Positions 52,630-62,361 are shown, numbered from the stretch's first letter. The stretch: DNA of 64,000 nucleotides from Actinomycetota bacterium (GCA_016717115.1 JADKGE010000006.1:186001-250000); one strand, 5' to 3'. Numbers and translations are program-made. The notes: generated from the letters alone by a model not told the origin.

Positions 52630-53715
52630 TCAGCCCACGACGGCCAGGCCCCGAGGTGCCTCCGTGAGGATCCTCGGCCCGGCGTCGGTGACGACGAGGG
52701 TGTCTTCGATGCGAACTCCCCCGCGCCCAGGGAGATAGACCCCCGGCTCGACGGTGATCGCCATGTCGGCCTCAAGGGTACCGTTCGACCGCTCCCCGAT
52801 CATCGGCGCCTCGTGGATGCGCAGCCCCACCCCATGACCCAGGCCATGGGTGAACGCGTCGGCCAGCCCAGCGTCGGCGATCGTCGCCCGGGCGAGCGCA
52901 TGGACCGCGCGCGCCTCGGCACCCGGCAGATACCCGGCCGTGGCCCGCTGCTGCGCCTCGGCGACTGCGGCGTGGACCTCCGCCTGCCATGCCGCCGGCT
53001 CAGCGGCGACGACGAAGGTTCGCGTCATGTCGGCGTGGTAGCCGTCGACGCGGGCGCCCGCGTCGATCACGAGCAGGTCGCCCGCCGCGAGCCGCCGCGC
53101 GCCCGGCTCGTGATGCGGGATCGCCGAGTGCGGTCCACTGCCGACGATGCTGTCGAACGCTCTGTCCTCGGCGCCGAGTTCGCCGAACAGCTGCTCGAGC
53201 CGGCGGGCCAGGGCCACCTCCGCGTCGCCCACCCGGATCTCGCCCGCCAACGCCGCGAAGGCGGCCACGGTGATCGAGCAGGCTCGCTCAAGGGCCGCGA
53301 GCTCCAGAGGGTCCTTCACTCGCCGCAGCTGCTCGACGAGGGAGGCGGCCACCGTGGGCGGGCCGTGAATGCGCCGCACGCTCTCGAAGTCCCCCACCGT
53401 GAGCGACGGCTCCACCGCGTAGGCCGTGGGAGCGGCCCGGACGAGGGTGGCGATCAGGGTGTCACGATCGATGACGACGGGCAGGTCGGGAGCCTGCATC
53501 GCCACCTGATCGCGGTAACGACCGTCGGTGCCGAGGAGGTCGCCAGCACTCGTCGGGCCAACCACGAGAACGGCGTTGCTTCCGGAGAACCCGGTGAGGT
53601 ACCGGACGTTGGCCAGGTCCGTGACCACCAGCATGAGCCCCGGTAGGTCGATCGCCATGAGTTCGCGCAGGCGGTCCCGGCGCTTCGCGTGCAGTGTCGC
53701 GGCCGGTGCGCTCAT
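52630..53715 (-). CDS. pepQ: Xaa-Pro aminopeptidase/dipeptidase (M24B family)
   Basis: The 361-residue cytosolic metallopeptidase cleaves peptides next to proline. The N-terminal creatinase-like domain is followed by the pita-bread domain with all five metal ligands visible: Asp in VIDAGARVDGY, Asp in HADMTRTF, His in GLGHGVGLRIHE, Glu in ITVEPGVY and Glu in VRIEDT. Its place between aroQ and efp is conserved in actinobacteria. Confidence 0.93.
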   Translation of the reverse strand: MSAPAATLHAKRRDRLRELMAIDLPGLMLVVTDLANVRYLTGFSGSNAVLVVGPTSAGDLLGTDGRYRDQVAMQAPDLPVVIDRDTLIATLVRAAPTAYAVEPSLTVGDFESVRRIHGPPTVAASLVEQLRRVKDPLELAALERACSITVAAFAALAGEIRVGDAEVALARRLEQLFGELGAEDRAFDSIVGSGPHSAIPHHEPGARRLAAGDLLVIDAGARVDGYHADMTRTFVVAAEPAAWQAEVHAAVAEAQQRATAGYLPGAEARAVHALARATIADAGLADAFTHGLGHGVGLRIHEAPMIGERSNGTLEADMAITVEPGVYLPGRGGVRIEDTLVVTDAGPRILTEAPRGLAVVG

Positions 53716-54149
53716 GTGACGAGCAGGGTGGCTACCGCCCGGAGCGCCAGCCGGTAGGAGTCCATGCCGAACCCGGCAATCGTCCCTGTGGCGACGCCGG
53801 AGATGACCGAGGTGTGGCGGAACTCCTCGCGCCCGGCCGGATTGGACAGGTGCACCTCGACGATCGGCGTCGTGACGAGTGCGCAGGCGTCGCGCAGGGC
53901 GTACGAGTAGTGGGTGAAGGCGGCGGGATTGATGACGACTCCGGCTCCCTCGTCCTGCGCGCGGTGGAGCCAGCCGATCAGCTCCGACTCGTCGTTGGAC
54001 TGCAGCACCGTGGCACTCAGGCCGAGCGCCTCGGCCGTGCGGACGCAGTCCGCCGCCAACTCGTCGAATGTCGTCCGGCCGTAGATCTCGGGCTCGCGCG
54101 TGCCGAGACGGTTCAGATTGGGACCGTTGAGGACGTATACGTGCGCCAT
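53712..54149 (-). CDS. aroQ: 3-dehydroquinate dehydratase, type II
   Basis: The enzyme makes 3-dehydroshikimate, the third step of the shikimate pathway. The 145-residue protein has the type II features VLNGPNLNRLGTREPEIYG at the N-terminus (catalytic Arg and Tyr), NPAAFTHYSYALRDA and EVHLSNPAGREEFRH. The ATG at 54149 has a TAGAGT hexamer 8 nt upstream, formed partly by the aroB stop codon, so it may have its own near-leaderless start besides the operon transcript. Confidence 0.96.
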   Translation of the reverse strand: MAHVYVLNGPNLNRLGTREPEIYGRTTFDELAADCVRTAEALGLSATVLQSNDESELIGWLHRAQDEGAGVVINPAAFTHYSYALRDACALVTTPIVEVHLSNPAGREEFRHTSVISGVATGTIAGFGMDSYRLALRAVATLLVT

Positions 54150-54163
54150 GGCAGCGGACTCTA
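54150..54163 (-). promoter_or_regulatory. TAGAGT -10-like box using the aroB stop codon
   Basis: TAGAGT (54163-54158 on minus) starts with the TAG stop codon of aroB and lies 8 nt before the aroQ ATG. It fits TANNNT. Confidence 0.35.
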
Positions 54164-55267
54164 CGCGGAGGAGTCGCTGATCGAGGCGTACGCGGCCGCC
54201 AGGAGCGCCGGGTCCGGGCCCTCCAGCACCATCGGGTGGCCGATCCCCTGCAGCACGACGAACCGCAGCAGGGACCCCCGGGACTTCTTGTCGACGGCCA
54301 TGGACGAGTACAGCTCGTCCCAGTGTCCCGGTGCGTAGGTGGTCGGCAGCCCCAGCGAGGTGAGGACCGACCGATGCCGGTCCACGTCCTTCTCGGACAG
54401 CCGTCCGCCCAATGCCGCCAACTCTGCGACGTACATCATCCCCACCGACACGGCGGCACCGTGCCGCCAGCGGTACCGCTCGCGACGCTCGACGGCGTGG
54501 CCGAAGGTGTGTCCGTAGTTGAGCACCTCTCGGCCGATGCTTCCGTCGCCGGCGGTGGCGGAGGTCTCCCGGAAGTCGGCACCGACGACGTCGGCCTTCA
54601 CCTGCACAGCCCGCCTGACCAGGTCGGCGAGCAGGTCGCCGACCACATCGGTCGACCCGAACGGGTTCTGCTCCACGTCGTCGAGGATGGAGGGATCGGC
54701 GACGAAGCCGATCTTCACAACCTCGGCCATGCCGGCCAGGAGGTCGTTGCGCGGCAGCGTGCCCAGCGCGTTCATGTCGCAGAGCACGCCTGCGGGACTC
54801 CAGAAGCAGCCGACCAGGTTCTTGCCGGCGTCGGTGTTGATCCCCGTCTTGCCGCCGACGGCGGCATCGACCATGCCGAGCAGGGTGGTCGGGATCTGCA
54901 CGACGCGGATCCCCCTGAGCCAGGTGGCGGCGACGAAGCCGGCCAGATCCGTGGTGGCCCCGCCGCCCAGCCCGACGACCGTGTCGCTGCGCGTGAACCC
55001 GGCGGTGCCGAGGACCGACCAGCAGAAGGCCGCGACCTCCGCCGTCTTGGCGTCCTCCGCCTCCGGGACCTCGATGAGGGTGACCTCGATGCCGCAGTCA
55101 CGGAGGTCGTCCCGGACGCCCTCCGCCGAAACGAGGAGCGCACCGGGATGGATGATCGCCACGCGGGCGGAGCCGGCCACCATGCCGGGCAGGTGCGAGA
55201 GCAGCCCGCGCCCGATGACCACGTCATACGCACGCTCCGCGCGGACCGGGATGACGACGTCACTCAT
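54161..55267 (-). CDS. aroB: 3-dehydroquinate synthase
   Basis: AroB forms 3-dehydroquinate from DAHP with NAD and a divalent metal. The 368-residue protein has GLGGGATTDLAGFVAATWLRG, the substrate segment AAVGGKTGINTDAGKNLVG, and the metal ligands in NYGHTFGHAVER. The ATG overlaps the aroK stop region by 8 bp, and aroQ follows 11 bp after the stop codon. Confidence 0.97.
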   Translation of the reverse strand: MSDVVIPVRAERAYDVVIGRGLLSHLPGMVAGSARVAIIHPGALLVSAEGVRDDLRDCGIEVTLIEVPEAEDAKTAEVAAFCWSVLGTAGFTRSDTVVGLGGGATTDLAGFVAATWLRGIRVVQIPTTLLGMVDAAVGGKTGINTDAGKNLVGCFWSPAGVLCDMNALGTLPRNDLLAGMAEVVKIGFVADPSILDDVEQNPFGSTDVVGDLLADLVRRAVQVKADVVGADFRETSATAGDGSIGREVLNYGHTFGHAVERRERYRWRHGAAVSVGMMYVAELAALGGRLSEKDVDRHRSVLTSLGLPTTYAPGHWDELYSSMAVDKKSRGSLLRFVVLQGIGHPMVLEGPDPALLAAAYASISDSSA

Positions 55268-55766
55268 GGCGCACCACCTTCGCTACCTCGTCGACGACCT
55301 CTCGCAGGCTCTTTCCCGTGGTGTCGACCACTGCGGTCGCCACCACGGCGTACACGGGATTGCGCTTGTCCAGCAGCGCCGACAGCGTGCCGCGCACGTT
55401 GCCGAGGAGGAGTGGGCGCGCCTGGTTCATCCCGACCCTGTGCACCGCATCGGAGACGGTGACCTTGAGCCAGACCACGGTTTGGCCGCGTAGCAGGTCC
55501 CGGGTCTCGTCCCGCATCACCGCTCCGCCCCCCAGGGCCAGAACGCCATCGCGCTCCGCGAGCGCCCGCTGCACGGCCTCCACCTCCATCCGCCGGAACT
55601 CGTCCTCGCCGAGGGTGACGAAGATGTCGGAGATGGTCATGCCCGTGTCGGCCTCGATGATGTGGTCGGTGTCCTCGAAGGCCACGCCCAGACGCTCGGC
55701 AAGGCGACGGCCCACACTCGACTTGCCCGCCCCCGGTGATCCGATGAGCACGACCGCTGGCGACAT
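55260..55766 (-). CDS. aroK: Shikimate kinase
   Basis: The 168-residue kinase phosphorylates shikimate. The P-loop GSPGAGKSS is at residues 9-17, followed by the substrate-binding FEDTDHIIE and LALGGGAVM motifs and the lid arginine in NQARPLLLG. The ATG at 55766 overlaps the aroC stop (TGATG); the arginine-rich extension upstream is a shadow of aroC. Confidence 0.96.
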   Translation of the reverse strand: MSPAVVLIGSPGAGKSSVGRRLAERLGVAFEDTDHIIEADTGMTISDIFVTLGEDEFRRMEVEAVQRALAERDGVLALGGGAVMRDETRDLLRGQTVVWLKVTVSDAVHRVGMNQARPLLLGNVRGTLSALLDKRNPVYAVVATAVVDTTGKSLREVVDEVAKVVRHE

Positions 55767-56947
55767 CAGCGAACGGACAGGTTGTCGAGGTATCCGCGCA
55801 GGTTTCGCTCGACTTCGCCGACGCTGTCGCCGCCAAACTTCTCGAGCACGGCGTCCGCAAGCACGAGCAGGACCATGGCCTCGGCCACCACGCCCGCGGC
55901 GGGCACCGCGCACACGTCGGAGCGCTGGTTGATCGCCGGAGCGGCCTCGCCGGTGGCGACGTCGACGGTGCGCAGCGCCTTCGGAATCGTCGAGATCGGC
56001 TTCATGGCCGCCCGGAGGCGCAACGGCTCGCCCGTGGACATGCCGCCCTCCGTGCCGCCGGACTTGCCCGACGTTCGCTCGAGCCCGTCGACCCCGGCCA
56101 CGATCTCGTCCTGCGCCTGCGAGCCGCGCACCTCGGCCAGGTGGAACCCATCGCCGACCTCGACGCCCTTGATGGCCTGGATGCCCATGAGGGCGCCGGC
56201 GAGGCGGGAGTCCAGCCGGCGATCCCAGTGCACGTGGCTGCCCAGTCCGGGCGGGAGTCCGTAGGCGAGCACCTCGACGACGCCGCCGAGAGTGTCTCCG
56301 TCGCGGTGAGCGGAGGCGATCTCCTCCTCCATCGCAGCGGCGACGTCCGGGTCGAGGCAGCGCACGGGGCTCTCGTCGATCGCAGCGAGATCGGTCGGCT
56401 GGGGCACGCGCTGGGACGGTCCGACGGCCGCCTCCCCGATCCGCACGACGTGGCTGAGCACCTCGATGCCGGCCACCTGCCTCAGGAAGGCGCGCGCCAC
56501 GGCGGCCAGGGCCACGCGGGCGGCCGTCTCGCGCGCGCTGGCTCGTTCGAGGATCGGGCGGGCGTCGGTGAAGCCGTACTTCTGCATGCCGACGAGATCG
56601 GCATGCCCGGGGCGCGGGCGAGTGAGAGGGGCGTTACGGGCCAGTCCGTCGAGAACCCCCACAACGACGGGATCGGGCGACATCACCTGCTCCCACTTCG
56701 CCCATTCGGAGTTGCCGATCTCAATGGCCACGGGACCGCCGAGCGTCTCGCCGTGCCGGAGGCCGCCGAGGAACCTCACCTCGTCGCGCTCGAACTTCAT
56801 CCGCGCGCCGCGCCCGGCCCCGAGCCGACGCCGAGCCAGGTCGTTGCCCACGTCGGCAGAGGTCACCGCGATGCCTGCCGGCAGCCCCTCGGCGATGGTG
56901 ACCAGGGCAGGGCCATGGGACTCTCCTGCGGTCAGCCAGCGCACCAT
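55766..56947 (-). CDS. aroC: Chorismate synthase
   Basis: AroC makes chorismate using reduced FMN. The 393-residue protein has the N-terminal signature RWLTAGESHGPAL, RPRPGHADLVGMQKYG and the C-terminal SDVCAVPAAGVVAEAM region. It lies between aroE and aroK, completing an aroE-aroC-aroK-aroB-aroQ cluster; only the DAHP synthase and EPSP synthase genes are missing from the window. ATG at 56947 with AAAGGA upstream. Confidence 0.97.
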   Translation of the reverse strand: MVRWLTAGESHGPALVTIAEGLPAGIAVTSADVGNDLARRRLGAGRGARMKFERDEVRFLGGLRHGETLGGPVAIEIGNSEWAKWEQVMSPDPVVVGVLDGLARNAPLTRPRPGHADLVGMQKYGFTDARPILERASARETAARVALAAVARAFLRQVAGIEVLSHVVRIGEAAVGPSQRVPQPTDLAAIDESPVRCLDPDVAAAMEEEIASAHRDGDTLGGVVEVLAYGLPPGLGSHVHWDRRLDSRLAGALMGIQAIKGVEVGDGFHLAEVRGSQAQDEIVAGVDGLERTSGKSGGTEGGMSTGEPLRLRAAMKPISTIPKALRTVDVATGEAAPAINQRSDVCAVPAAGVVAEAMVLLVLADAVLEKFGGDSVGEVERNLRGYLDNLSVR

Positions 56948-56981
56948 GGCGCTGATCCTTTCAGATCGCGCGGGAGAGCGA

Positions 56982-57812
56982 TCACGCAGGAAGCGCCGCG
57001 CGCATCAGGTCGACCGGCGGCTCGAGGCCGGTCATGAGCCGAACCTGCTCCACGGCCTGCCAGAGCAGCATGTCGCGGCCGCTGGCGATGACCGATGATC
57101 CCCAGTGGTCAGCCAGCACCGAGGGCCACGGATGGTACGAGGCATCGAGCAACGCGCCACGAGCCACCGGGGCCAGCGCGGCCCACGGCCGAGCGGCGTC
57201 CCCGGGCAAGGTGGAGATCACGATGTCGGCGGAGATCAGGCGCTCATCGGGCCCCGTATCCGTGGCAGCGCCGCTGAGTCCGAACGACGATGCGAGGGCG
57301 GCGACGCTCTCGGCGGCCTCGATCCGGCGCGCGCACACCGTGACGCTGGAGACCTCGAGTGCCGCGAGCGCGGCGATCGCGCTGCGCGCCGTGGCGCCTC
57401 CGCCCACCACCGTGGCCGTCGTTGGCGCGGCGTGGAGGCCGGCCTCCTCGAGCGCCCGGGCGATCCCCGAGATGTCGGTGTTGGTGCCCCGCCAGCCATG
57501 GCGGCCGGGCAGCACCGTGTTGACCGCCCCGACCCGTTCCGCTGCCGGGTCGACCTCGCTGAGCAGGTCGAGGACGCATTCCTTCAGCGGCATCGTCAGG
57601 GACAGCCCGGCCCAGGTGTCGTCCAGACCGGCCAGGAAGCCCGGGAGGGCGGCCCGGTCGACGTCGATGGCGTCGTAGGACCAGTGCAGGCCCAGGCCCG
57701 CGTAGGCGGCCCGGTGGAGCGCGGGCGAGAGCGAATGGGCGATCGGCGAGCCAAGGACAGCCGCTCGCCTCGCGAGGGGTGCGGGCCTGTCGGGTACGAG
57801 CTCCTCAGCCAT
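56982..57812 (-). CDS. aroE: Shikimate dehydrogenase
   Basis: AroE reduces 3-dehydroshikimate with NADPH. The 276-residue protein has GSPIAHSLSPALHRAAY at the N-terminus, the catalytic lysine in SLTMPLKECV, the conserved GTNTDISG, and a glycine-rich nucleotide fold VVGGGATARSAIAAL. The ATG at 57812 was chosen over an upstream basic extension; it overlaps the end of mltG by 8 bp. Confidence 0.94.
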   Translation of the reverse strand: MAEELVPDRPAPLARRAAVLGSPIAHSLSPALHRAAYAGLGLHWSYDAIDVDRAALPGFLAGLDDTWAGLSLTMPLKECVLDLLSEVDPAAERVGAVNTVLPGRHGWRGTNTDISGIARALEEAGLHAAPTTATVVGGGATARSAIAALAALEVSSVTVCARRIEAAESVAALASSFGLSGAATDTGPDERLISADIVISTLPGDAARPWAALAPVARGALLDASYHPWPSVLADHWGSSVIASGRDMLLWQAVEQVRLMTGLEPPVDLMRAALPA

Positions 57813-58935
57813 TCTGGCTCGGCTGCGCCGATGCCGACTGCTGCTTCTGCGCCTCGGCCGCATTGGCCTGGTACTGCGCCTTCAGCTTCAGGAACCTCTC
57901 GTAGGAGGTGGCGAACTTGGACTCGCGCGACCGCGGGTCGACGAGCACGAAGTACAGCCAGGAGCCCTTGGTCGGCGAGAGTGCCGCCTCGATCGCCGCC
58001 TCCCCTGGCGAGTTGATCGGGCGCGGCGGCAGACCCCGGCGCACGTAGGTGTTGTACGGCGATGGCGTCTTCAACTGCTCGTCGCTCAGCTGGAGGTCGG
58101 TGACCCCGAGCGCGTAGGAGACCGTCGAGTCCAGCTGCAGGGGCATGTCGGCCTCGAGCCGGTTGTAGATGACGCGGGCAACCTTACCGAAGTCGTTGGG
58201 CGATGCCTCCGCCTGGAGCAGCGACGCGACGATGAGCACCTGGTAGGGCGACAGGGACACGTCTCGGGCGCGATCCTCCAGTCCGATGTCGGCACTCGCC
58301 TGGTTGAAGCGCTTGACGAGGTTGCGCAGCAACGATCGCGGCGTCTCATCGCCGGTGAGGTCGTAGCTCGCCGGGAACATGAAGCCCTCGGGGCGGTCCT
58401 TCGCCCAGGAGGGGAGATCCAGCTGGGCCGGGTCCTGGAGCACCTTCTGGAAGCCCGACTTGGGCAACGAGGTCGCCTCGGACGCGGCCAGGACGGTCTG
58501 CTCGAGCCGAAGGCCCTCAGGCAGCACGAGCCGGCTCTCGGCCCGCGACTCGGGGTCGAGCATGAGCTCCAGGGCGCTGATCGAGCTCATCTGCTTGCGA
58601 AGGGTGTACTTGCCCGGGCCGATCGACGGGGCCCGATCGTCGACGCTGGCCGCGTTCACGAAGGAGTCCGCGGCGAGTACGACGCCGGCCTCCTGGAGCT
58701 TCTGGCCGATCTCCGTCAGGGTGTCCCCACGAGCCACGACGACCACGGCCTCCCCCGTACCCGCACCCGCGTAGTCGTTGACGTCCGACGGGCCGCGAAG
58801 AAGGATGAAGGCCGAGATCACCATGGCCAGCACGAGGCCGAGGGAGACGAGCGCCGCGATCCTCTTGCCCCACGTACGCCGATGCCGTGACGGCGGCAGC
58901 GAACCCGACGTCATCAACGATTCAAGCTGGCTCAC
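57805..58935 (-). CDS. mltG: Endolytic transglycosylase MltG (YceG-like)
   Basis: MltG cuts nascent glycan strands and is thought to set their length. The 376-residue protein has a short cytosolic N-terminus, one membrane helix (about residues 27-47), a LysM-like segment (VVVVARGDTLTEIGQKLQEAG) and the extracellular YceG domain with the catalytic glutamate in VASLLQAEA and the conserved PSPYNTYVRRGLPPRPI. GTG at 58935. The C-terminus is Gln/Ser/Ala-rich. Standard order alaS-ruvX-mltG-aroE. Confidence 0.94.
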   Translation of the reverse strand: MSQLESLMTSGSLPPSRHRRTWGKRIAALVSLGLVLAMVISAFILLRGPSDVNDYAGAGTGEAVVVVARGDTLTEIGQKLQEAGVVLAADSFVNAASVDDRAPSIGPGKYTLRKQMSSISALELMLDPESRAESRLVLPEGLRLEQTVLAASEATSLPKSGFQKVLQDPAQLDLPSWAKDRPEGFMFPASYDLTGDETPRSLLRNLVKRFNQASADIGLEDRARDVSLSPYQVLIVASLLQAEASPNDFGKVARVIYNRLEADMPLQLDSTVSYALGVTDLQLSDEQLKTPSPYNTYVRRGLPPRPINSPGEAAIEAALSPTKGSWLYFVLVDPRSRESKFATSYERFLKLKAQYQANAAEAQKQQSASAQPSQNG

Positions 58936-59404
58936 CGCGACCTCCTCTCGCCCGTTCCTGCCCGACCGGCTCGCCTGCCGGTGATCCGGTCGCCTGCTCC
59001 TGGTCCAGCGCCGCCTGCAACACGATGACAGCCGACGCGCTGTCGATGCGGGAGCGGGACTCGCGTGTCGACCGGCCGCTGGCCCGCATGCCCCTATGGG
59101 CCTGCACGGTGGACAGCCGCTCGTCGATCAGACGAACCGGGACCCCGGAGCGTTCCGCGAGCAGGGCCGCCCATTCTCGGGCGCCCAGCGCGGAGGCGCC
59201 CTCGGCGCCGCTGAGGTGCAGGGGCAGTCCGACGTACGCCTCCAGCACGTCCCACTCCGCCACCGCCGCCAGCACGCCTTCGACGGACGCCGACCCCGCG
59301 GGAACGGCGTCGAGGGGGACGGCGAGCATGCCGGTGGCGTCGCTGCGGGCCAGGCCGATCCGGACAGTGCCCACGTCGCAGGCGATCCGCACTCCGGGCC
59401 GCAC
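58922..59404 (-). CDS. ruvX: Putative pre-16S rRNA nuclease / Holliday junction resolvase-like RuvX (YqgF)
   Basis: The 160-residue protein has an RNase H-like fold with the conserved ACDVGTVRIGLARSD (catalytic Asp), LIDERLSTVQA and DSASAVIVLQ. In E. coli the family finishes the 5' end of 16S rRNA; a Holliday junction activity has also been reported in mycobacteria. The GTG at 59404 starts 4 nt after the alaS stop; a second GTG four codons on is possible. It overlaps mltG by 14 bp. Confidence 0.9.
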   Translation of the reverse strand: MRPGVRIACDVGTVRIGLARSDATGMLAVPLDAVPAGSASVEGVLAAVAEWDVLEAYVGLPLHLSGAEGASALGAREWAALLAERSGVPVRLIDERLSTVQAHRGMRASGRSTRESRSRIDSASAVIVLQAALDQEQATGSPAGEPVGQERARGGRGEPA

Positions 59405-59408
59405 TCCG

Positions 59409-62084
59409 CTAGTGTCCCGTCCGCTCGCGGACGAGGGCCTCGATGGCGACGAAAGCCTCGGGCAGGCCGGCCGCGCGGGTGCCGCCGCCCTGGGCCACGT
59501 CGTCCTTGCCACCACCTCGGCCGTCGATGCTCGGTACGGCCGCCTGAAGGAGGGCCTTCGCCGTGATCCCGAGGGCGATCGCCTGGGGTGACGCCCCCGC
59601 GATGAGGGACACCTTGCCGTCGGACGTGGCGGCCCCCACGACGACGACGGGGATGTCGCTGCGGGCACGACCCTTGGCCTTGGTGAGCAGGTCGCGCAGG
59701 TCGCTCGCGCTCGTGCCGTCGGGTGCGGTGAAGGCCCACAGGCGAACCGGACCGATATCCCGGCCCTCCCCGATGATCCCGTCGAGATTGGTGGCCAGCT
59801 GGGCGCTGCGCACCTTCGCAAGATCCTTCTCGGCGTCCTTGAGCGCGGTGATCGTCCTCTCGACCCGTTCCACGAGCTGGTCCGCCGGAGCCTTGACGAG
59901 TTCCGAGAGGCGGCTGACGAGAACGTGCTCGCGAGCGAGGAACTGGTAAGCGTCGGCGCCGACCAGCGCCTCGACGCGCCGCACGCCCGCCCCGATCGAG
60001 CCCTCGGACAGGAACGTGACCACGCCGAGCTGCCCGGACCGCTGCGCGTGCGTGCCACCGCACAGCTCGTGCGCCCAGTCTCCGACGGAGACCACGCGCA
60101 CGCGGTCACCGTACTTCTCGCCGAACAGCGCCATGGCGCCCATCGCGCGGGCCTCGTCCTGCGACATCGTGTTGGCCGAGACGACGAGGTCCTCGATGAG
60201 GACCTCGTTCACGTGCTGCTCCACCTCACGCAGAACGGCCGGCGCCACCGGCGTCGGGCTCGGGAAGTCGAACCGGAGCCGGCCGGGAGAGTTCTCCGAG
60301 CCCATCTGAGTGGCGGTGTCTCCGAGCCGCTCCCGGAAGACCCGGTGGATCATGTGGGTCGCGGTGTGCGCTCGCGAGATCGCTCGGCGTCTGGCCGAGT
60401 CGACCACGCTGGTGACGGTCGCACCGGCCACGAGCTCCCCGTCAACGACCTCGCCGCGGTGGACGAACAGCCCGGTGAAGGGCGTCTGGACGTCGTAGAC
60501 GTCGACAGTGGCGCCGTCGGAGCTCACGAGGCGACCATGATCGCCCAGCTGCCCACCCGATTCGGCGTAGAACGGGGTCCGATCGAGGATGACCTCGACG
60601 TGGTCCCCGACGCGGGCCGCCGGCACGGTATCGCCGTCCTTGACGATGCCGATCACGTGCGACTCGCTGACCACCTCGCCGTAGCCCGTGAACGTCGTCA
60701 TGCCACCGGCCTGCAGGATGTCGCGATAGGCGGTCGTGGCCGTGACGCCCGCCTTGCGCGCCTTCGAGTCCGCCTTGGCGCGTTCGCGCTGCTGCTTCAT
60801 GAGGCGTCGGAAGCCGTCCTCATCGACGGACAGACCCTGCTCGGCGGCCATCTCGAGGGTCAGGTCGATCGGGAACCCGTAGGTGTCGTGGAGCGCGAAG
60901 GCCTGCTCACCGGGCAACTCGGCCGTACCGCTGCTGCGCAGGCCCGCCACTGCCGTGTCGAAGATGGTCGTGCCCGTCTTGAGGGTCTGGAGGAAGGCCG
61001 CCTCCTCGCCGACGGCGATCTGGTGGATCCGGTTGGCCTCGTCGTTGAGCTCGGGGTACTGGGGGGCCATGCTCAGCACGGAGGAATCGACGAGTTCGCC
61101 CATCGTCGCGTCGTGGGCGCCGAGCAGGCGCATCATCCGGATGGTGCGGCGCATGATGCGCCGCAGGACGTATCCGCGACCCTCGTTGCCCGGGATGACG
61201 CCATCGCCGATCAGGAAGGCGCACGTGCGCGCGTGATCCGCGACCACGCGCAGAGCGACATCGTCCCGCTCGTTCACGCCGTACCGGGCGCCGCTCAGCT
61301 CACTGGCCCGGTCGAGGATCAGCCGGGTCGTGTCGATCTCGTAGAGGTTGTCGACGCCCTGGAGGATCGTCGCCATGCGCTCCAGGCCCATGCCCGTGTC
61401 GATGTTCTTCGCCGGCAGCGGCGCACGGATGTCGAAGTCCTCCTTCGAGCGCACGGCGGAGAGCTCGTCCTGCATGAACACGAGGTTCCAGACCTCGAGG
61501 TAGCGGTCCTCGTCGACGACCGGGCCGCCCTCCAGACCATGCTCGGGGCCCCGGTCGTAGTAGATCTCCGAGCACGGACCACCGGGGCCGGGCACTCCCA
61601 TCGACCAATAGTTGTCCTTGGGACCGCGCCGCTGGATGCGTTCGTACGGCAGGCCCGCGACGCGATGCCAGATCTCGATGGCCTCGTCGTCATCCTCGTA
61701 GACGGTCGCCCAGAGGCGATCCTCCGGGAAGCCGTAGCCACCGTCGTCGACCGGCCGGGTCAGGAGCTCCCACGCGAAGGGGATGGCCCCCTCCTTGAAG
61801 TAGTCGCCGAAGGAGAAGTTGCCGGCCATCTGGAAGAACGACGCGTGGCGGGTGGTCTTGCCCACCTCCTCGATGTCGAGTGTTCGCACGACCTTCTGAA
61901 CGCTCGTGGCGCGGGCGTACGGCGGCGGGATCTCGCCGAGGAAGTAGGGCTTGAACGGGACCATGCCGGCATTGACGAACAGCAGGGTGGGATCGTCGAG
62001 CAGGAGGGACGCCGACGGAACCAGCTGGTGCCCTCGATCGGCGAAGTACCTCAGGAAACGGCTTCGGATCTCGGCGGAGTCCAC
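59409..62084 (-). CDS. alaS: Alanyl-tRNA synthetase
   Basis: The 891-residue class II synthetase has the N-terminal motif SRFLRYFADRGHQLVPSASL, the aminoacylation core with motif 2/3 features, the editing-site zinc motifs HTATHMIH and CGGTHAQRSGQ, and a C-Ala domain ending GGGKDDVAQGGG. The GTG at 62084 (VDSAEIRSRF) follows AAGGAG; the apparent 190-residue N-terminal extension is a shadow of the upstream genes. Confidence 0.97.
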   Translation of the reverse strand: MDSAEIRSRFLRYFADRGHQLVPSASLLLDDPTLLFVNAGMVPFKPYFLGEIPPPYARATSVQKVVRTLDIEEVGKTTRHASFFQMAGNFSFGDYFKEGAIPFAWELLTRPVDDGGYGFPEDRLWATVYEDDDEAIEIWHRVAGLPYERIQRRGPKDNYWSMGVPGPGGPCSEIYYDRGPEHGLEGGPVVDEDRYLEVWNLVFMQDELSAVRSKEDFDIRAPLPAKNIDTGMGLERMATILQGVDNLYEIDTTRLILDRASELSGARYGVNERDDVALRVVADHARTCAFLIGDGVIPGNEGRGYVLRRIMRRTIRMMRLLGAHDATMGELVDSSVLSMAPQYPELNDEANRIHQIAVGEEAAFLQTLKTGTTIFDTAVAGLRSSGTAELPGEQAFALHDTYGFPIDLTLEMAAEQGLSVDEDGFRRLMKQQRERAKADSKARKAGVTATTAYRDILQAGGMTTFTGYGEVVSESHVIGIVKDGDTVPAARVGDHVEVILDRTPFYAESGGQLGDHGRLVSSDGATVDVYDVQTPFTGLFVHRGEVVDGELVAGATVTSVVDSARRRAISRAHTATHMIHRVFRERLGDTATQMGSENSPGRLRFDFPSPTPVAPAVLREVEQHVNEVLIEDLVVSANTMSQDEARAMGAMALFGEKYGDRVRVVSVGDWAHELCGGTHAQRSGQLGVVTFLSEGSIGAGVRRVEALVGADAYQFLAREHVLVSRLSELVKAPADQLVERVERTITALKDAEKDLAKVRSAQLATNLDGIIGEGRDIGPVRLWAFTAPDGTSASDLRDLLTKAKGRARSDIPVVVVGAATSDGKVSLIAGASPQAIALGITAKALLQAAVPSIDGRGGGKDDVAQGGGTRAAGLPEAFVAIEALVRERTGH

Positions 62085-62086
62085 GA

Positions 62087-62347
62087 CTACTCTCCTTGCT
62101 GGTCTTGGCGTGACTTCAGGACGCGGGCGGCGGCGTCGCCGGGCGCTCGGGCCGCCTCGGACCGTCGTGCGACGGCCGACGAGGCCAGGGCGCGAGCGCT
62201 GGCCACGGCTCCCGCTGCCGACGCTCCGGCCTGCTGCGCGCTCAGCACTACCCCACGCTCGCGTGCGTCCGCCAGGACCTGCTGGCCGCGCCGATAGGCG
62301 AAGATCCCGCCCGCCGCCCCTACTGCCACCCACACGATCCTGCGCAT
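62087..62347 (-). CDS. Small DUF6167-like membrane protein
   Basis: The 86-residue protein has one N-terminal hydrophobic segment (MRRIVWVAVGAAGGIFAYRR) and a basic, alanine-rich helical remainder (AAGAVASARALASSAVARR). Its position between rarA and alaS and its pattern match the DUF6167 group of actinobacteria, whose function is unknown. A TAGGGT box made from the rarA stop codon lies 8 nt before the ATG. Confidence 0.75.
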   Translation of the reverse strand: MRRIVWVAVGAAGGIFAYRRGQQVLADARERGVVLSAQQAGASAAGAVASARALASSAVARRSEAARAPGDAAARVLKSRQDQQGE

Positions 62348-62361
62348 GGTGCCCAACCCTA
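62348..62361 (-). promoter_or_regulatory. TAGGGT -10 box using the rarA stop codon
   Basis: TAGGGT (62361-62356 on minus) begins with the TAG stop codon of rarA and ends 8 nt before the ATG of the DUF6167-like gene, giving a leader of one or two bases. Confidence 0.45.
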